From the NCBI GenBank assembly GCA_016630905.1, contig WBMQ01000014.1, forward strand, positions 558,001 through 622,000: a DNA stretch of 64,000 nt, read 5' to 3'. Positions 23,948 to 35,839 of the stretch are shown here, piece after piece. The notes under the pieces were generated by a model that had not been told where the DNA came from, made no database searches, and saw only the letters and a program-made list of their open reading frames with translations. The DNA comes from Capillidium heterosporum (Eukaryota > Entomophthoromycota > Entomophthoromycetes > Entomophthorales > Capillidiaceae). Within the stretch, counting starts at the first letter, position 1. Each line of letters opens with the position of its first letter. The position numbers were made by a program, and so were the translations under genes.

Positions 23948-24400
23948 TTACAAGTAAAAAATTACTATAAGGAAACTGGTGGCAACGCCAAGTTTGATAA
24001 AACTATTAGATCCTGAACTCAAAGCACTGGAAACTGATGTACTACTAGATATAACTGATGTACTAGCTTTAGTTGATGAAGTTCCCAAAGTAGCACTAGT
24101 CTTTTCTTGAGTGTTTCTCGAGATGATTAGCTCCGATTCATGACTGGTTGAAGTTGATGACTTGGGGTTTCTTGAAATTGATGTTTCTTCAGTAGTTTTC
24201 GATACGGTAGTTGATACAGTGTTTGATAAAGTAGTTGATGCCGTGCTGGATCTCAAAGTTTTTTGTAAAGGTGGGTTCTCCGGCTCTTCAAACAAAAGAG
24301 ACGTTGGTTCGATTTCAGGCCTTGCTAAGAAGGTTGAAAGTAGCAAAGTCAAAACCAAAAGTTGGATGAAGAGGTAGCTAGGTTTTAAGTTAAAAAGCAT
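23948..24400 (-). CDS. Ser/Thr-rich GPI-anchored cell-surface protein
   Basis: Single-exon gene of 150 codons. It has a signal peptide (residues 1-26, ending near LLSTFLARPE), a central Ser/Thr-rich region suited to O-glycosylation, and a C-terminal GPI-attachment pattern: small residues SSGSNS followed by a hydrophobic tail (IKLGVATSFLIVIFYL). It is probably a mucin-like wall or plasma-membrane protein. It is a diverged paralogue of the next gene (24963-25466), with the same strand, the same architecture and a shared core (ELIISRNTQEKTSAT here, ELDLTISRDTKASTKAS there), so the pair looks like a tandem duplication. No enzymatic domain is seen. Confidence 0.7.
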   Translation of the reverse strand: MLFNLKPSYLFIQLLVLTLLLSTFLARPEIEPTSLLFEEPENPPLQKTLRSSTASTTLSNTVSTTVSKTTEETSISRNPKSSTSTSHESELIISRNTQEKTSATLGTSSTKASTSVISSSTSVSSALSSGSNSFIKLGVATSFLIVIFYL

Positions 24401-24962
24401 GTTAAAATGAAGTGAAAAGTAGAGTACCTAGAACCTGTAGTTTTGCTTTTACATGAAAGTAGTGTACATGTGACTCTAATGAGCAAAGCTTAAAAGATAG
24501 GTCTTGATGTTTTCAACCAATCATAGCTTTGATATATTAAGCTCTGTGCCACCTAAAATCCACTGAAAATGCAAGTGTGAAGCAACTGGACCAGAGTATT
24601 TTATTTGATGTTGAGGATTTGGATGGGGGTTATTAGAGTGGTTGTTCAAATGTGAGTTTCTCCAAGACTATATTTACGTAATTTCGATTATGTACTCATT
24701 ATATGACGTCAAAAATTAAATGAAAAATTAGGCAATGTAACAAGTAATGAGAAGCTATTTTAAAAGGACATTGTTTTAGAAGCTAACCAAGAACTCAAAG
24801 TACTTTGGATTAGTAAATGCTGTGGTAGATAGATCATATCGATATATCCTTTTATATACTGTGTAAAATATAAGTATTATAAAAGAAAATATATATAGAA
24901 AAACAAACACAATTATAGTACTCATTAGTTAAAATACTTTTAATACACACAACCCAAAATCT
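24401..24962. other. Spacer between the two Ser/Thr-rich genes
   Basis: Contains the promoter of the downstream copy and the 3' flank of the upstream copy. No gene seen. Confidence 0.5.
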
Positions 24963-25466
24963 TTACAAGCACAACTCGTTGACAAAGGACAAGGCCAAGA
25001 TAGCAGCGAAACCAGCCAAGAAGTTGAACTTAGTACCCATATTAGCACTCGAGTCAAATCCAGGGTTAGGCTTAGTATTCGAAGTTTTAGTAGTGGCAGT
25101 GGATTGGGTAGACGAAGCTTTAGTCGAAGCCTTAGTATCCCTGGAGATAGTCAAGTCGAGTTCGGTGGAAGTGGTGGCTTTGGTGTTCTTACTGGTAGAA
25201 GTAGTGGTAGCAGTCTCCTCTTCAGAAGACTCTTCGGTAGTCTTCTTGGTGGTAGAAGTCTTACTAGTTATGGTGGAGGAAATGGTAGTTGCCTTGGTAG
25301 TCTTTTCGGTACTGGTGCTAGTAGCCTTGGTGGTAGAACGCTTGGTGGAAGTTTCGCTGGATTCGGGGTCACTATCCTGGGCGTTGATGGTAAGGACTAA
25401 AACAAAGAGGAAGAGCACCATGTAGATGTTCAATTTGTTCTTGACACTGAGTTTGGAGAACTGCAT
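24963..25466 (-). CDS. Ser/Thr-rich GPI-anchored cell-surface protein (paralogue)
   Basis: Single-exon gene of 167 codons. A signal peptide covers residues 1-29 (core IYMVLFLFVLVLTINAQ). It is followed by about 100 residues composed mainly of Thr, Ser, Lys and Glu in short imperfect repeats (TSTEKTTKATT, TSKTSTTKKTTEESS), then the motif LDLTISRDTKAS shared with the neighbour at 23948-24400, and a C-terminal GPI signal (SSANMG then a hydrophobic FLAGFAAILALSF). The likely role is a heavily O-glycosylated wall or surface protein. The long open frame on the opposite strand (24979-25425) is a by-product of the repetitive Thr/Ser codons. Confidence 0.72.
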   Translation of the reverse strand: MQFSKLSVKNKLNIYMVLFLFVLVLTINAQDSDPESSETSTKRSTTKATSTSTEKTTKATTISSTITSKTSTTKKTTEESSEEETATTTSTSKNTKATTSTELDLTISRDTKASTKASSTQSTATTKTSNTKPNPGFDSSANMGTKFNFLAGFAAILALSFVNELCL

Positions 25467-26966
25467 CTTTTTAAAAATTAGTTGGGAATGAAATTAAGAT
25501 GAAGGATGGGTTAATGAATCTTTAATGGGATCCTTATATATTTTTTCATGATCAATTTATCAGGAATAAGATATGTAGTACTTTGTGCCGACGTGATCAA
25601 TCTGCTACCTATCAATACTATATTTCTTTTGATTTCATTGGATACTCCATAATAACCTTCCAAAATTGAATAAAAGCATTGGTCTTTCAAATATTACCGA
25701 TTTGTAGGCAAAATTGGATAAAGCACCAATTGAATGTTAGAAATTAACTTGTGTAAAGTTGTCTATTATCGCAAAAAGGAGATATCAAAAGTATGAATAC
25801 ATTACCTGTGGGCTAAAAATATCTTGTCAATTCACCTTAGAAGCTTGGGTACAAACTCAACTTACTACGCAAAATCGGATTTTTGGGACATGCCTTCAGC
25901 AAGGTTACAATACGGTAGGTGTCTAAATACATTCATGTAAACCTCTTGGCAATATATACTTGCAGATACTAGGTGCCAAGTTTCCAAACAGTAGTGCTAA
26001 GAACCTTGTTTTACATATTACTAATTCTATTGAATGGTCGTATCTATTTATCCAAAAGCATTGGATCTTGTGATTAAGTTTCAAAAGCCTGGAAGGCATC
26101 GTGGGATAAGTAGCCGAGCTTTAGTTGACATATACCCGGATTTAGACGACTACTTTGTGAATAAATTTGTCCTTCAAGTATACTTGGACCAATATTACTA
26201 ACTTTATACGTACCCATGGGATGGTTCGACTTGGAGATAGGGATATTTTACTAGGTTTGACAATTCTTTAACGAATATTAGTAAACAAACGATTTTCCAA
26301 CAGTTTTCGAGGGATAGTTTTAGATATGACTTTAAAGTTGAATATACTTTTAAAATGTTATGTTAGACTTCATGGTACTTACATTAAGAGACTAAAGGAG
26401 TCGGACTAGTTGATATCTTTTCAATCTGGCTCGAATGAAAAATATCTTTTGATGATATATGGACTATAGGGTTAAATAACCAAGTTGGCTGGGCTTGTCA
26501 CTTAAATTACCTGTATCTTGAACAAATATTTAGAGTTAAAACTATATGGAGTTGTATAATTCTATAGTTATCAAAATAAACAGTAAATTTAGTCTATATG
26601 TAGTAGGCTCTCTTTAAGCTAAAGGAATTAATAGCTTATCGATCAAAAACCTATATTATGCTTCCAGTATTTCGACTGTTCCTTTTGTTCCCAAAAGCTG
26701 CAAATATTTCTAACAGACCAACCATCGAAAGATCATATATTATTTCGAGACAGGTGCCACCATTTCTTTTCAGTTTGTAGAGCTGTACTATAGAAAGTAG
26801 TACGAATATTTCGCTTAAACTGTGCAAATACAAAACTTTTCCAAAACCCAGCTTCCAATAGAATTCTTAGCAACAACCAATCAATTCCAATTTCCCAAAA
26901 TTTGCAACCCTAAAGTCGAATCTCAAAGTTGAACAAATTTTATTCTTCCCAAATTACCAAGTCAAG
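25467..26966. other. Intergenic stretch, possibly with a second LRR-gene relic
   Basis: No intact gene. Between about 25990 and 26570 the plus strand has stop-broken segments with LRR/F-box flavour (HITNSIEWSYLFIQKHWIL, NYLYLEQIFRVKTIW), similar in style to the pseudogene at 21746-23785. The final 100 bases are the MRT4 promoter and leader. Confidence 0.35.
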
Positions 26967-27805
26967 ATGCCCAAGTCCAAACGTTCAAAAATAGGTACAA
27001 GCATATTCACCCCACTATCCCATTAACAGCTCAACCTAGTCTCTTTAACCAACGTCAAGCCCGCTACCAGGGAAGATAAGGAGAATTTCGTCGAAAAGGT
27101 AAGCTTTTATATCCATAATATTTTTCAATAACTTGCCAAAATTTAGGTCAATGTAGCTATCGAAAGCTTCGCCTACATCTATATCCTTGATGTTATCAAC
27201 ATGCGTAACGTCTACTTGCAGGAGTTGCGCCAAGAGTTCAAAGATTCAAAGTTTTTCTTTGGTAAGAACAAAGTAATGGCCATCACTTTGCGACAAGCTA
27301 GTAACGACGATAATTTGAAAAATTTGGATGAGTTCGCCAACGTAAACTATTTTTATAAATGACTATCTAACCTATCTGTTTACAGTTGGTTGCTGGTGAA
27401 TCTTGTTTACTCTTCACCAACCGTGAGCCCCAAGCTATCGAAAGGTATCTTTCTAGTTAAAGTTTTTCTAAATGATATAGTTTCTTTGCCCAATTCCAAC
27501 GATCCGACTATGCCCGCCCTGGTTCCAAAGTTAACGAAACAGTTGTCCTACCTGCCGGTATCTTGTACCGTGGTGAAGAGACTTTCCCCAGTACGATGGA
27601 GCCAAGTTTAAGGAAGTTGGGATTGAACACCCACTTGGAACGTGGTATCGTCGCTTTGGCTGAAGAGCATGTCGTTTGTAAGGAGGGAGAAAAAGTTAAC
27701 GTCGAGCAGGCCCACCTACTGCGTCATCTCTTTAAGGAGCTGAGTTACTTCCGTCTAGTGCCTAAGGTCGTCTATTCCAACGGAGAGATCAAGAATTTGA
27801 TTTGA
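26967..27805 (+). CDS. MRT4: Ribosome assembly factor Mrt4 (P0-like)
   Basis: Five-exon gene of about 221 residues: 26967-26994, 27040-27098, 27147-27341, 27386-27444 and 27481-27805. Introns are 36-48 nt and phases agree. The product starts MPKSKRSKIVSLTNVKPAT and continues with MRNVYLQELRQEFKDSKFFF, GKNKVMAITL, CLLFTNREPQ, DYARPGSKVNETVVLPAG and PSTMEPSLRKLGL, the conserved blocks of Mrt4. Mrt4 is a nucleolar paralogue of ribosomal stalk protein P0. It binds the same rRNA site in pre-60S particles and is later replaced by P0. It lacks the acidic C-terminal P-protein tail, as expected. Two exons are very short (28 and 59 nt), so the gene appears fragmented if splicing is ignored. Confidence 0.93.
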
Positions 27806-30800
27806 GTTCAGAATTCGGTATCGACGGTCTTTTATGTTTAACTAGGCTGGTGCTATTCCAATATCAGCCTTCCGATGCAGCATTCAACAGGTCCTTATGG
27901 ATGTCAAAAATTATAGAAGCTTACATTTAGTAAATATATTGTATGCAGTTCATTTTTACTACTGTGTTCGTGGCTTGAGTCTCTTTATTAGTTTTATTGC
28001 TTGAGGGTCTATATTTCATCCCCTTTACAATGTGCTTTAGCTATATCATTGTAATTATTGTGCCATTACTTAAATCTCAACTTCAAGAAGGTAGCTTCGA
28101 TATACATCCAAGTATATAGAAGTCATCAGATCACTTTATCTACTGGAGAAAAGCCATTCCTTTCTAATGAATATCCTTGTAAAATTTTCTAGAGCTAATC
28201 AATACAGCTATATATTTTTATTAAAGCACATATAGATTTGTCAAGTAGTAACTGAAATTGATAACTATTCGAACTTTATTTTTATAAAGAGAGGGTTTTT
28301 CTTTTGTTGAATCCAAGTTAGAAATTTGAAATAAATATCTACCGCTATATCCTACTAATAAAATAGCAATACATTTATAGCTGCATAACACAGAAGCCTT
28401 TCAAAGTCCAAAGCTTATGTCTCTAAAGCTAATGAATCTTTAGAAAAGTAAAGAATACAGGCAAGTTTTTAGAAAATGTCCATTGAGAAAGCTTTTCCTA
28501 CTCTTGATAGAGGAACTTATGCTAAGAAGGATTAGCGTATAGTTTTTTTGAAAAGTAATGTTAAATTTAACTCGTATATATGAGTGATTAATAGATTGAG
28601 TAAAGTTAAACGAACCCTCGGTATAGGTATAGTAAATAATTCACTAAGTGATACTAGTCATCAATATAAAATTACAAAATGGCTTGGGAATAAAGAATAC
28701 ATCCAAGGTAGAAAGTAACGATGTAGGATTACATTAAAGTCTAGGGTAAAGTTTAAGAAAGGATGTCAGGCCACGAGGCCTGAATTAAGACACACTCTGT
28801 CATTGGATATAGGGTTGTATCAGCCACCATGATGCAGATAATATATTGAGAATGTACCAGTCTTCCAATGGGAGAAACCTACTATAGTAAATATATTATT
28901 ATTCTGCTATCTTTTATTTCAATATGTGTATAGGTTTAAAGTGAAAGCTGATGCAAGTATCCAATGTATAATAATAGTATTGTAGTAAATGTGAATATAA
29001 GAATTAGCTTCTAATAATATATATAGCTATATGTCTCTAAATTAGAGAATCATAGTAAAATATCTATTGAGAGATGTACAAGTGTACTGAATAAAAAGGA
29101 TCTATGATACATTTCCAATTGAGTTATATGTGCAATTTCACATATACTTACCTAGGTCTAAGTTTCTTGGTATACTCTGACAAGACTTCAACGAACTTGG
29201 CATATCTACCTTTAACTACAAGTTTAAGTTGATCACTTATATAAATCCATAAAAGTAAATCCCATATTACTGTCAATCTGATTCAGCTTATATCTTTATA
29301 GATAATGGGGGTATTAAAAGATTGCTATTAATAAAAAATCACTATAGCGATAGTTTTATCAAATTTAGCGGAGATTATAAAAGTTACATTCAAGTTAGTA
29401 GAGGTTTCAATATATACAACTTCCTCCTTGGAAGCCATAGCCATCGTCCCAGCATCGTCAATTAGGAGACATATTAGTTTATTATGTAAAGTTTGGGAAA
29501 GGTTATTTAACACATGTTCAGTACGAGTATGTATATAAATTAAAAGATGATGAGACTATACTACAGACTTTAGAATGACTTCTCCGTCATTGACTTTTAC
29601 TACTTGTAGCTAAAGGCTGTCAATACATATTTTAGTAATGTAGATATGTCTTTGATACGAACTCATCGTAACATTTCGTCTTTATCGCTTTACGACATAA
29701 TGCTTTGATGTACTCTATCCTTATTATTTCAAACAAGTAGATGTATAGGCAGATCTAAAGGCTTATATAGGTTCATAGTTTGCATAAGGTGAGCTATATG
29801 AAATTTTTTTAAATGAATACTTAATTTGAATAATAGTTTTCTAGCTATCGAATGAATGTGAAAACTCCACTTTAGAAATTTGGAATATCATCAGTTTCAC
29901 AAAAGTAGATATAACTAAAATATATTCATAGTATTTAAGTAAGACTATATAGTTTTTCTCATCTATATTATACTTTAATTTTAGATTTAGATATACTTAG
30001 TTAGGTTGTAGCCAAAACTTTTAAAATAATTCAAATGTAGAAAGCTGAACTAAAATAATATTAGGCCAATCTCACATGGGAAGTATATTTGCAAAATTTA
30101 TATTATCCACTTGTGTATTAGTTGGTAACTATGGGATATCTGTAACGTTGGTACCTAGGAAACAGTTATCCAAAAACTTGATAAAGATTGAAGTTTCAAA
30201 CCTGCTGTTTAATGTCAAATAGGTTATCGGTTACTATATTGCCTACCTAATGACAGCCATCCCAATCCCAACTTTATGGTAAATATATGTAACCAACAGA
30301 CTTATATAAACCATCACATACTAAAAATCCAACTTTTAATACTTTTAACTTCCTGACAACGAAGCCGGGTACATTTGTACTCATAGAAAATTTGTCTTCC
30401 CCTGATATCTTATACACAAAATATGGAAAGCTAAAATTCAAGCTATATATAAAGGTTATCTTGTTCTACAGTTAAAATTGGTTAACTTGTTAATATCGAA
30501 ATTCGAGTGCAATGGTACTCAGCTCAATGATTGACATTAAAAGAATATGCCGATTTTGCTATAAGTCAAGAGCTGCTACATTTTGAAAAATCTTTAAAAA
30601 TAGAAAGTATACTATATATCGATATATATACACTATAGTTTTAAATTTCATAGAAATACAATAGAATTAGATTGAAAACTTTAATTTTGGTTTTGAATTT
30701 TTGATGGTTTAGTTTAAAGGTTCATTAAGTGTTTTGAAGTTTGCATTATGCTTTTATATAAAATATGTGAAGTTCAATTAAACTTGCCAATTCATATAAT

Positions 30801-31728
30801 ATAATTAGAATTTAAAGACATACTATTAATATTTTCTATTATGGTATATATATGAAAATTCTAATATTTCAGTTTTATTGTTCTCAACGCTGGTTATACA
30901 TATATTTTGTTAGAAAACATAAAACAAAACACCATATATGTTGAAAAATACTATATTAGTCATAAAAAATACTTTATAAAATCAAAAGAATGCTTTCTAG
31001 ATACAACTGTATCTAATTTGGCCGATTAATTTTTATTTGGAGTTGTATTGCCAAAAGGTCAATGAAGCTAGCTTACCTACAAATTTTTGTTAATCAAAAT
31101 TTCAAGCTTACAATTTCATTTTTTAAAGTAGACAAAAAACAGTGATTCTAATTATACTTTATAGTTACCTAGTAAAATCTCTTATACTATACAGGAAGAT
31201 GGTCGATTTAGTCGACTTGATTAATATATATCCTCTCCTTTAGCTTACCATACCAAGCTTAAACCTGAAAATTTAGGGTTGTTGCCTTCGATATTTGCAG
31301 ATTTTCGAATTTCCAGGCTTGTATTATAGATGTAGCTGGCTGAAAATTGATGAAAAGTAATGTAGGTTTTGATTCAGTGAAAAGTGGCTATAAGGATAGT
31401 ATAAATTTTAATGTAGGGTTTACAGTCATATGTACATCTATGTGAGTAGGTTTAACGAGTAAACAGCTAATAGCTCGAGGTTTAATCGAGTATTTAAACT
31501 TGATGCTAAATAAATTTGCTTTGTATAGGTTTGTATCCTAGCTATCGATCTAAGTAGACACGTAATGGTGATTTTATAATGTAGTATGGAATTACGTATA
31601 TATAATAGACAACCTTACACATATAAAATAAGACTGTTTATAGAATTTCCTACTAAATAGATGTAAGTTTGTTCATTCCTTTAAAGCTAATATAATGTAG
31701 GATCTAAATATAAAAGTAGGATTCGTTT
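27806..31728. other. AT-rich gene desert
   Basis: No gene supported over almost 4 kb. It is dense in TATA-like runs and stops in all frames. The only notable element is the GC-rich palindrome at 28766-28783. Confidence 0.5.
28766..28783. repeat. Perfect GC-rich inverted repeat in an AT-rich desert
   Basis: TCAGGCC-ACGA-GGCCTGA is a 7-bp perfect stem with a 4-nt loop. The following 90 bases are also less AT-rich than the surroundings. It could be the edge of a mobile-element remnant or a small structured RNA; no terminal partner or target duplication was found. Confidence 0.35.
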
Positions 31729-32700
31729 TCAAATACATTTGAAGACAATGAAGCAAATATTAAGATTCACACTCAAGTAGTTGCTACATAAAAGGTTGAT
31801 AAACTCCTTGGTGAAATCCTCAGACTCTGCATCACTTTTGTGAAAGTTGAAAAGTTTCACGTTGTGAACTATAGCTTGGTAGGTATTAGAGTAGAAGTCT
31901 TTTGAATCAAAGGAAACTTGAGCTTGAGGTAGATACACGCTATATATAACTTTTAATTTATCTTTGATACCAGCGATTGCCATGCTAACTTTATTATAGG
32001 AACGCCAGTAGACCGGTAAACTCATGTTTACAAAGTGTTTTGGGTCTCAGCTCTTGGGTTTCATAAGCTTCTGCTACTTGCTGATGTAATAAGTGATCTT
32101 TGAAAAGCCAATTAAGCTGATAGTCATTGCACTATCAACTTTGAGTTCGGTAGCTTGTAGTTCTAAGACAGTTCTTAGGTACAATAGTTTTAGACAAAAG
32201 TATTGGCTTGGAGGCTAATGTAAATTGAAGAATGAGATTGACAGATTGACAGAGTCTTTTAACATAGTTTGCTTGTAGAGGGAAGATATAGTGTTGTAGA
32301 TTATGATATCCAATGGAGGCTGCAATTAAGGTTGTCAAAATGCGTTGTAGAGGATATTTAGGCCATTTAAATAACGATAAATTTGATTAAAGTTGTTGGT
32401 AAGTAGATCGTTTAGATAGATATTGAAGTTGGGTTTATATTTCTTAAACTCCAGTTCAAAAGCAGTTGCTTGGAGAATGAGATTATATTGTAGCTGTAGA
32501 TACAATCGTAATCTAATGTAATTTGTAATTGTTAAATTTGATTATTTGCTTGAATGCATCTAGGGAACTATACCAGTTAAAAGCTTGTATATGATGGCTT
32601 AGTTCCTTTATAATTGCATAAACTATCAAGTTCTTAGATCTCTGATGACTAGAGTGGCCGTTGCAACCTACTATCAGCTTGACCTCTAAATTTTAGTATA
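31729..32700 (-). pseudogene. Decayed protein-coding gene of unknown family
   Basis: On the minus strand three consecutive open segments follow one another with single frame changes: one of about 55 codons containing NLIVYAIIKELSHHIQAFNW, one of about 60 codons (YIRLRLYLQLQYNLILQATA, then FELEFKKYKPNF), and one of about 65 codons (AASIGYHNLQHYIFPLQANY, then VKRLCQSVNLILQFTLAS). After a short gap a 98-codon segment follows (MSLPVYWRSYNKVSMAI, then LFNFHKSDAESEDFTKEFIN). Their order and protein-like composition suggest one gene broken by frameshifts. I could not assign a family. Short introns could explain one of the frame changes, but I found no good splice pairs at all of them. Confidence 0.4.
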
Positions 32701-33627
32701 TTTAGTTATAATAAAAGACTATCTAATTTATTTCCTTTATTAAAGGACTTGAAGCTCTTTAATAAAGTTATGGGCATCTTAAAGTTGGTTGTATTTGATA
32801 TTTTAACTAGAGTATAATAGATAAAAGTTTAATTTGAAATTTCCTACTCGGAGTACCTTTGTAAGGTATATCATCGATGCAATAACTACTTTAATTTATT
32901 AAACTAATAACTGAGGCCCGTTTCAAAGTGGGTAGCATATATATTTTAGTTTAATTATATCATAACTGATAATTTGACTATTTTAACATAAATAAGTTGG
33001 AATTTCGGCGTTCCTTTTGAAATGAATTCTACTTTGGTTTTGCTACAAGCAACCTATCTTGATTGACGTATTACTCTGATATAAAGCTGGAGGATCGATT
33101 ATAGGTTCACTTGCAAAAATCATCTAGTTTTGAGGAAATAAAGCAGTAAATGGAATTATATTTCATAGCAAAGAAAGTATGTAATGTAAGGATGCCAATA
33201 TGAAAGTATACATCGAGGCTTTAGCCACTTTGATTGCAAATTTTGGAGATGTTACAAGACTAGCTTCCAAGAGTTTCAATATTAAAGCAATGTTAGCTGT
33301 AACAAAAATAGTCCAAATGAGCTATATCTGTCCATAAGTGCGAATGTTAAGTTCAAGAGTAGATATCTATAGTAAATGCTGTATCTTAACTGCCATACCA
33401 ATAACAGCTTATTTCTAATTAAAATTTCCAAGTAGGTTCAAAGTCGAAAAATTAAAAATATGTAAAGCTAAATAGTTTCAAAACGTGTCAAATAACTGCA
33501 ATCCAACTTGTAAGAACAACATATCTATTAAAGGAAACCTATCTAAACTATCAAATGCAAAAATTGGAACTGGTGATTGTCATATCTCATCCTTGCTTTT
33601 ATAAATCTCAAAACATCTACCTCCAAA
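32701..33627. other. Intergenic stretch
   Basis: AT-rich, no gene seen; includes the 3' flank of SCO1. Confidence 0.5.
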
Positions 33628-34568
33628 CTACGCACTATCTTCATTTTTCTTTGCCTCTAAATAACTCAAAATCTCCTTTTTGATCTCAACAGTAACTTGG
33701 TCAGCCTCTTTATCCTTACCGAAGCATTTGATAAATTTGCCTTCGGGATCCATGACATAAAAGAAGATAGAATGGTCCACTAAATAATCCTCCGTTTGAA
33801 TTATAGGAGGTTTAGAGTAATAGACCCGGTAAGCTTTACAAGCTTTAGCTATTTGTTCTACACTACCTGTCAAACCTAAAAATTTGGGGTGGAAATCTAT
33901 TTTTAAAAAGTTAGTTTGGTTTAAAGATGGAAAATGGTACCAGTTAGGTACTCTTTAATAACAGAGCTACTGTCTCGGTTGGGGTCACAGGTTATGAATA
34001 TTGGCTGGATAGGGTATTTTATATTGGTGAGGGTTGGATCGGTAACTTTTGTATTGGTGTTAGTATATCTACATATATATTTGAAAGTTACTTAGGTTAT
34101 CGACGACTTCAGTTATCTTGTCCAATTCGTCAGGACAGATATCAGGACAATGGGTAAATCCAAAATAAATTATGGAAAATTTATCAATTAAGTTAGCTTC
34201 GGTAAACGTCTTGTTGTCCTGGTCTACCAATTGAAATGGACCTCCAATTTTGGGTTTACCAACTGTCATCTCTAAAGACTGTCTATAAGCTTCCAACTTC
34301 TTCTCCTTGTCAACTTCCCGTTGCACTTGTAGTTTGTTGAGGTAGTAGTAGAGGAATCCACCCGTTCCTACAAAGAGAGCTAAAGAAGTTAACGATACTG
34401 GCTTTTATAAAGTATATTTAGATTAGTCGATAGTGATTATGTTATTATTGTTACCCCAACCGAGTACTGAAGTTTGGGCTTGTTGACTTCGTTGCTATAA
34501 TTGCGTAGTTGGAAAGGTAGTCGCTTGGTTAAAAGCTGGACTTTGAGTGGTCGGACTAGGCGTTGCAT
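33628..34568 (-). CDS. SCO1: Sco1/SenC-type copper chaperone for cytochrome c oxidase
   Basis: Four-exon gene encoding 265 residues: 34568-34455, 34401-34092, 34045-33941 and 33896-33628. Introns are 44-53 nt and all phases agree. The product has a basic mitochondrial presequence (MQRLVRPLKVQLLTKRLPFQ), one transmembrane helix (around LTSLALFVGTGGFLYYYL, about residues 41-58) and a thioredoxin-like domain. The copper-binding CxxxC is present (FGFTHCPDICPDELDK, Cys123 and Cys127), as is the third ligand (DYLVDHSIFFY, His218). Sco proteins are anchored in the inner mitochondrial membrane, deliver copper to the CuA site of Cox2 and also act as thiol oxidoreductases. Length and key residues are normal, so it looks functional. 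The gene is divergent from the Prxl2-like gene at 35840. Confidence 0.95.
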
Positions 34569-35839
34569 ATTTCTACTTCCTTTTGTCTTTCTAAGGTTTA
34601 TAAGTTTTGAAAGTTAACTTTTGACAATCTTTCGAGTTTAGGTTTCCATCACTAAGCATTCCGACCTACATCATTCAAAAATTTTCAACCAATAGGAAGG
34701 CTTTTGAATCCAATTGAACTCGAATGCTTCTTTGGTAGAAAGATAGAATAGATCTTTGAAAAGTCAGTTCTATATAGGAAGTAAGGTATATTTTGACAAT
34801 ATCTAAAATCAGTAAATGTGTGTATAGGTGGGCTAAACATTAATCCAAGTAAACTCACTATTTATAGTATAATTAGGATACTAAATTATATTGATATTAT
34901 ATCCGAGAAATACTATAAGTAAGTTAAGCTGACTTTATGTGATATATACAAAAATAATCTTTTACTGTTATAACTTTTAAAATATAAATTAAATTTCATT
35001 AACGTAAATGTTAAGAGTACTCTTGCTATAAAAACAAAGTATAGTAAATTTAACTGTAATGTACATTTAAAGTTTGAAATAAAACCATTGAACAAATTTC
35101 AAATAATTAGCTATTTGATTTTATTTGATAAAAGTAGATCAAAGGGATCAAGTAACTGGATTTGCATTAGGGTATTGATACCATTGTGTAAAGGGTACTG
35201 AAAGCATTTTACTTAATTATAAACATTATCTATATGGAAAGTATAACTCAGATGTCGATTTATATTAGGTTATCGCTTCAACTTTAGCATATATTATATC
35301 CAAAATTTTATTTAAATTCGTTCGTATATCTATTGAATTAGAGTTCCATTTCAAAATCTAAAAATTCTCCGAAACTTAAATTCCTCAAACTGTCCAAGTT
35401 CAAACCTGGTTTCGTTTAGGCAAGCAACACTTCAAAACTTATGACTAAATATTGAAAGCATTGTTTTAAACGATCAAGCAAATACGATTACTATACAGTT
35501 TGAGTTATAGATTCCATTTGGCAACAATAGTTTCAACCCTACCCCTTTATGGTAATAATGAATCTATAGGATCGCAATCATATTGCCTTCATAAAATTAA
35601 CCCTATGATTTAAATAATATACATACCAATTGAAAAGTTAAAAGGAGAGTAAAGGAATGGAAAACAAGTTTCTACATTAGACTTTAGGTTTACAGATCGA
35701 AGTTTTTATAAGGTTACTTTTGATACAAATATTGTAGTAAGCTCGATCTAAATTTATTTCCCAACTTATGTTTTAGTCACATCCCAATGTTAACTATAAA
35801 AGAGCTACATTGAATAATTATAATCTACTAATTTTTCAA
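34569..35839. other. Divergent upstream region of SCO1 and the Prxl2-like gene
   Basis: About 1.3 kb of AT-rich DNA that must hold both promoters. No gene or distinctive motif recognised. Confidence 0.5.

Noticed and set aside
24979-25425. 148-codon open frame antisense to the Ser/Thr-rich gene
   Set aside because: Val/Leu/Ser-rich mirror of ACT/TCT/AAG repeats; the sense frame has a signal peptide and a GPI signal.
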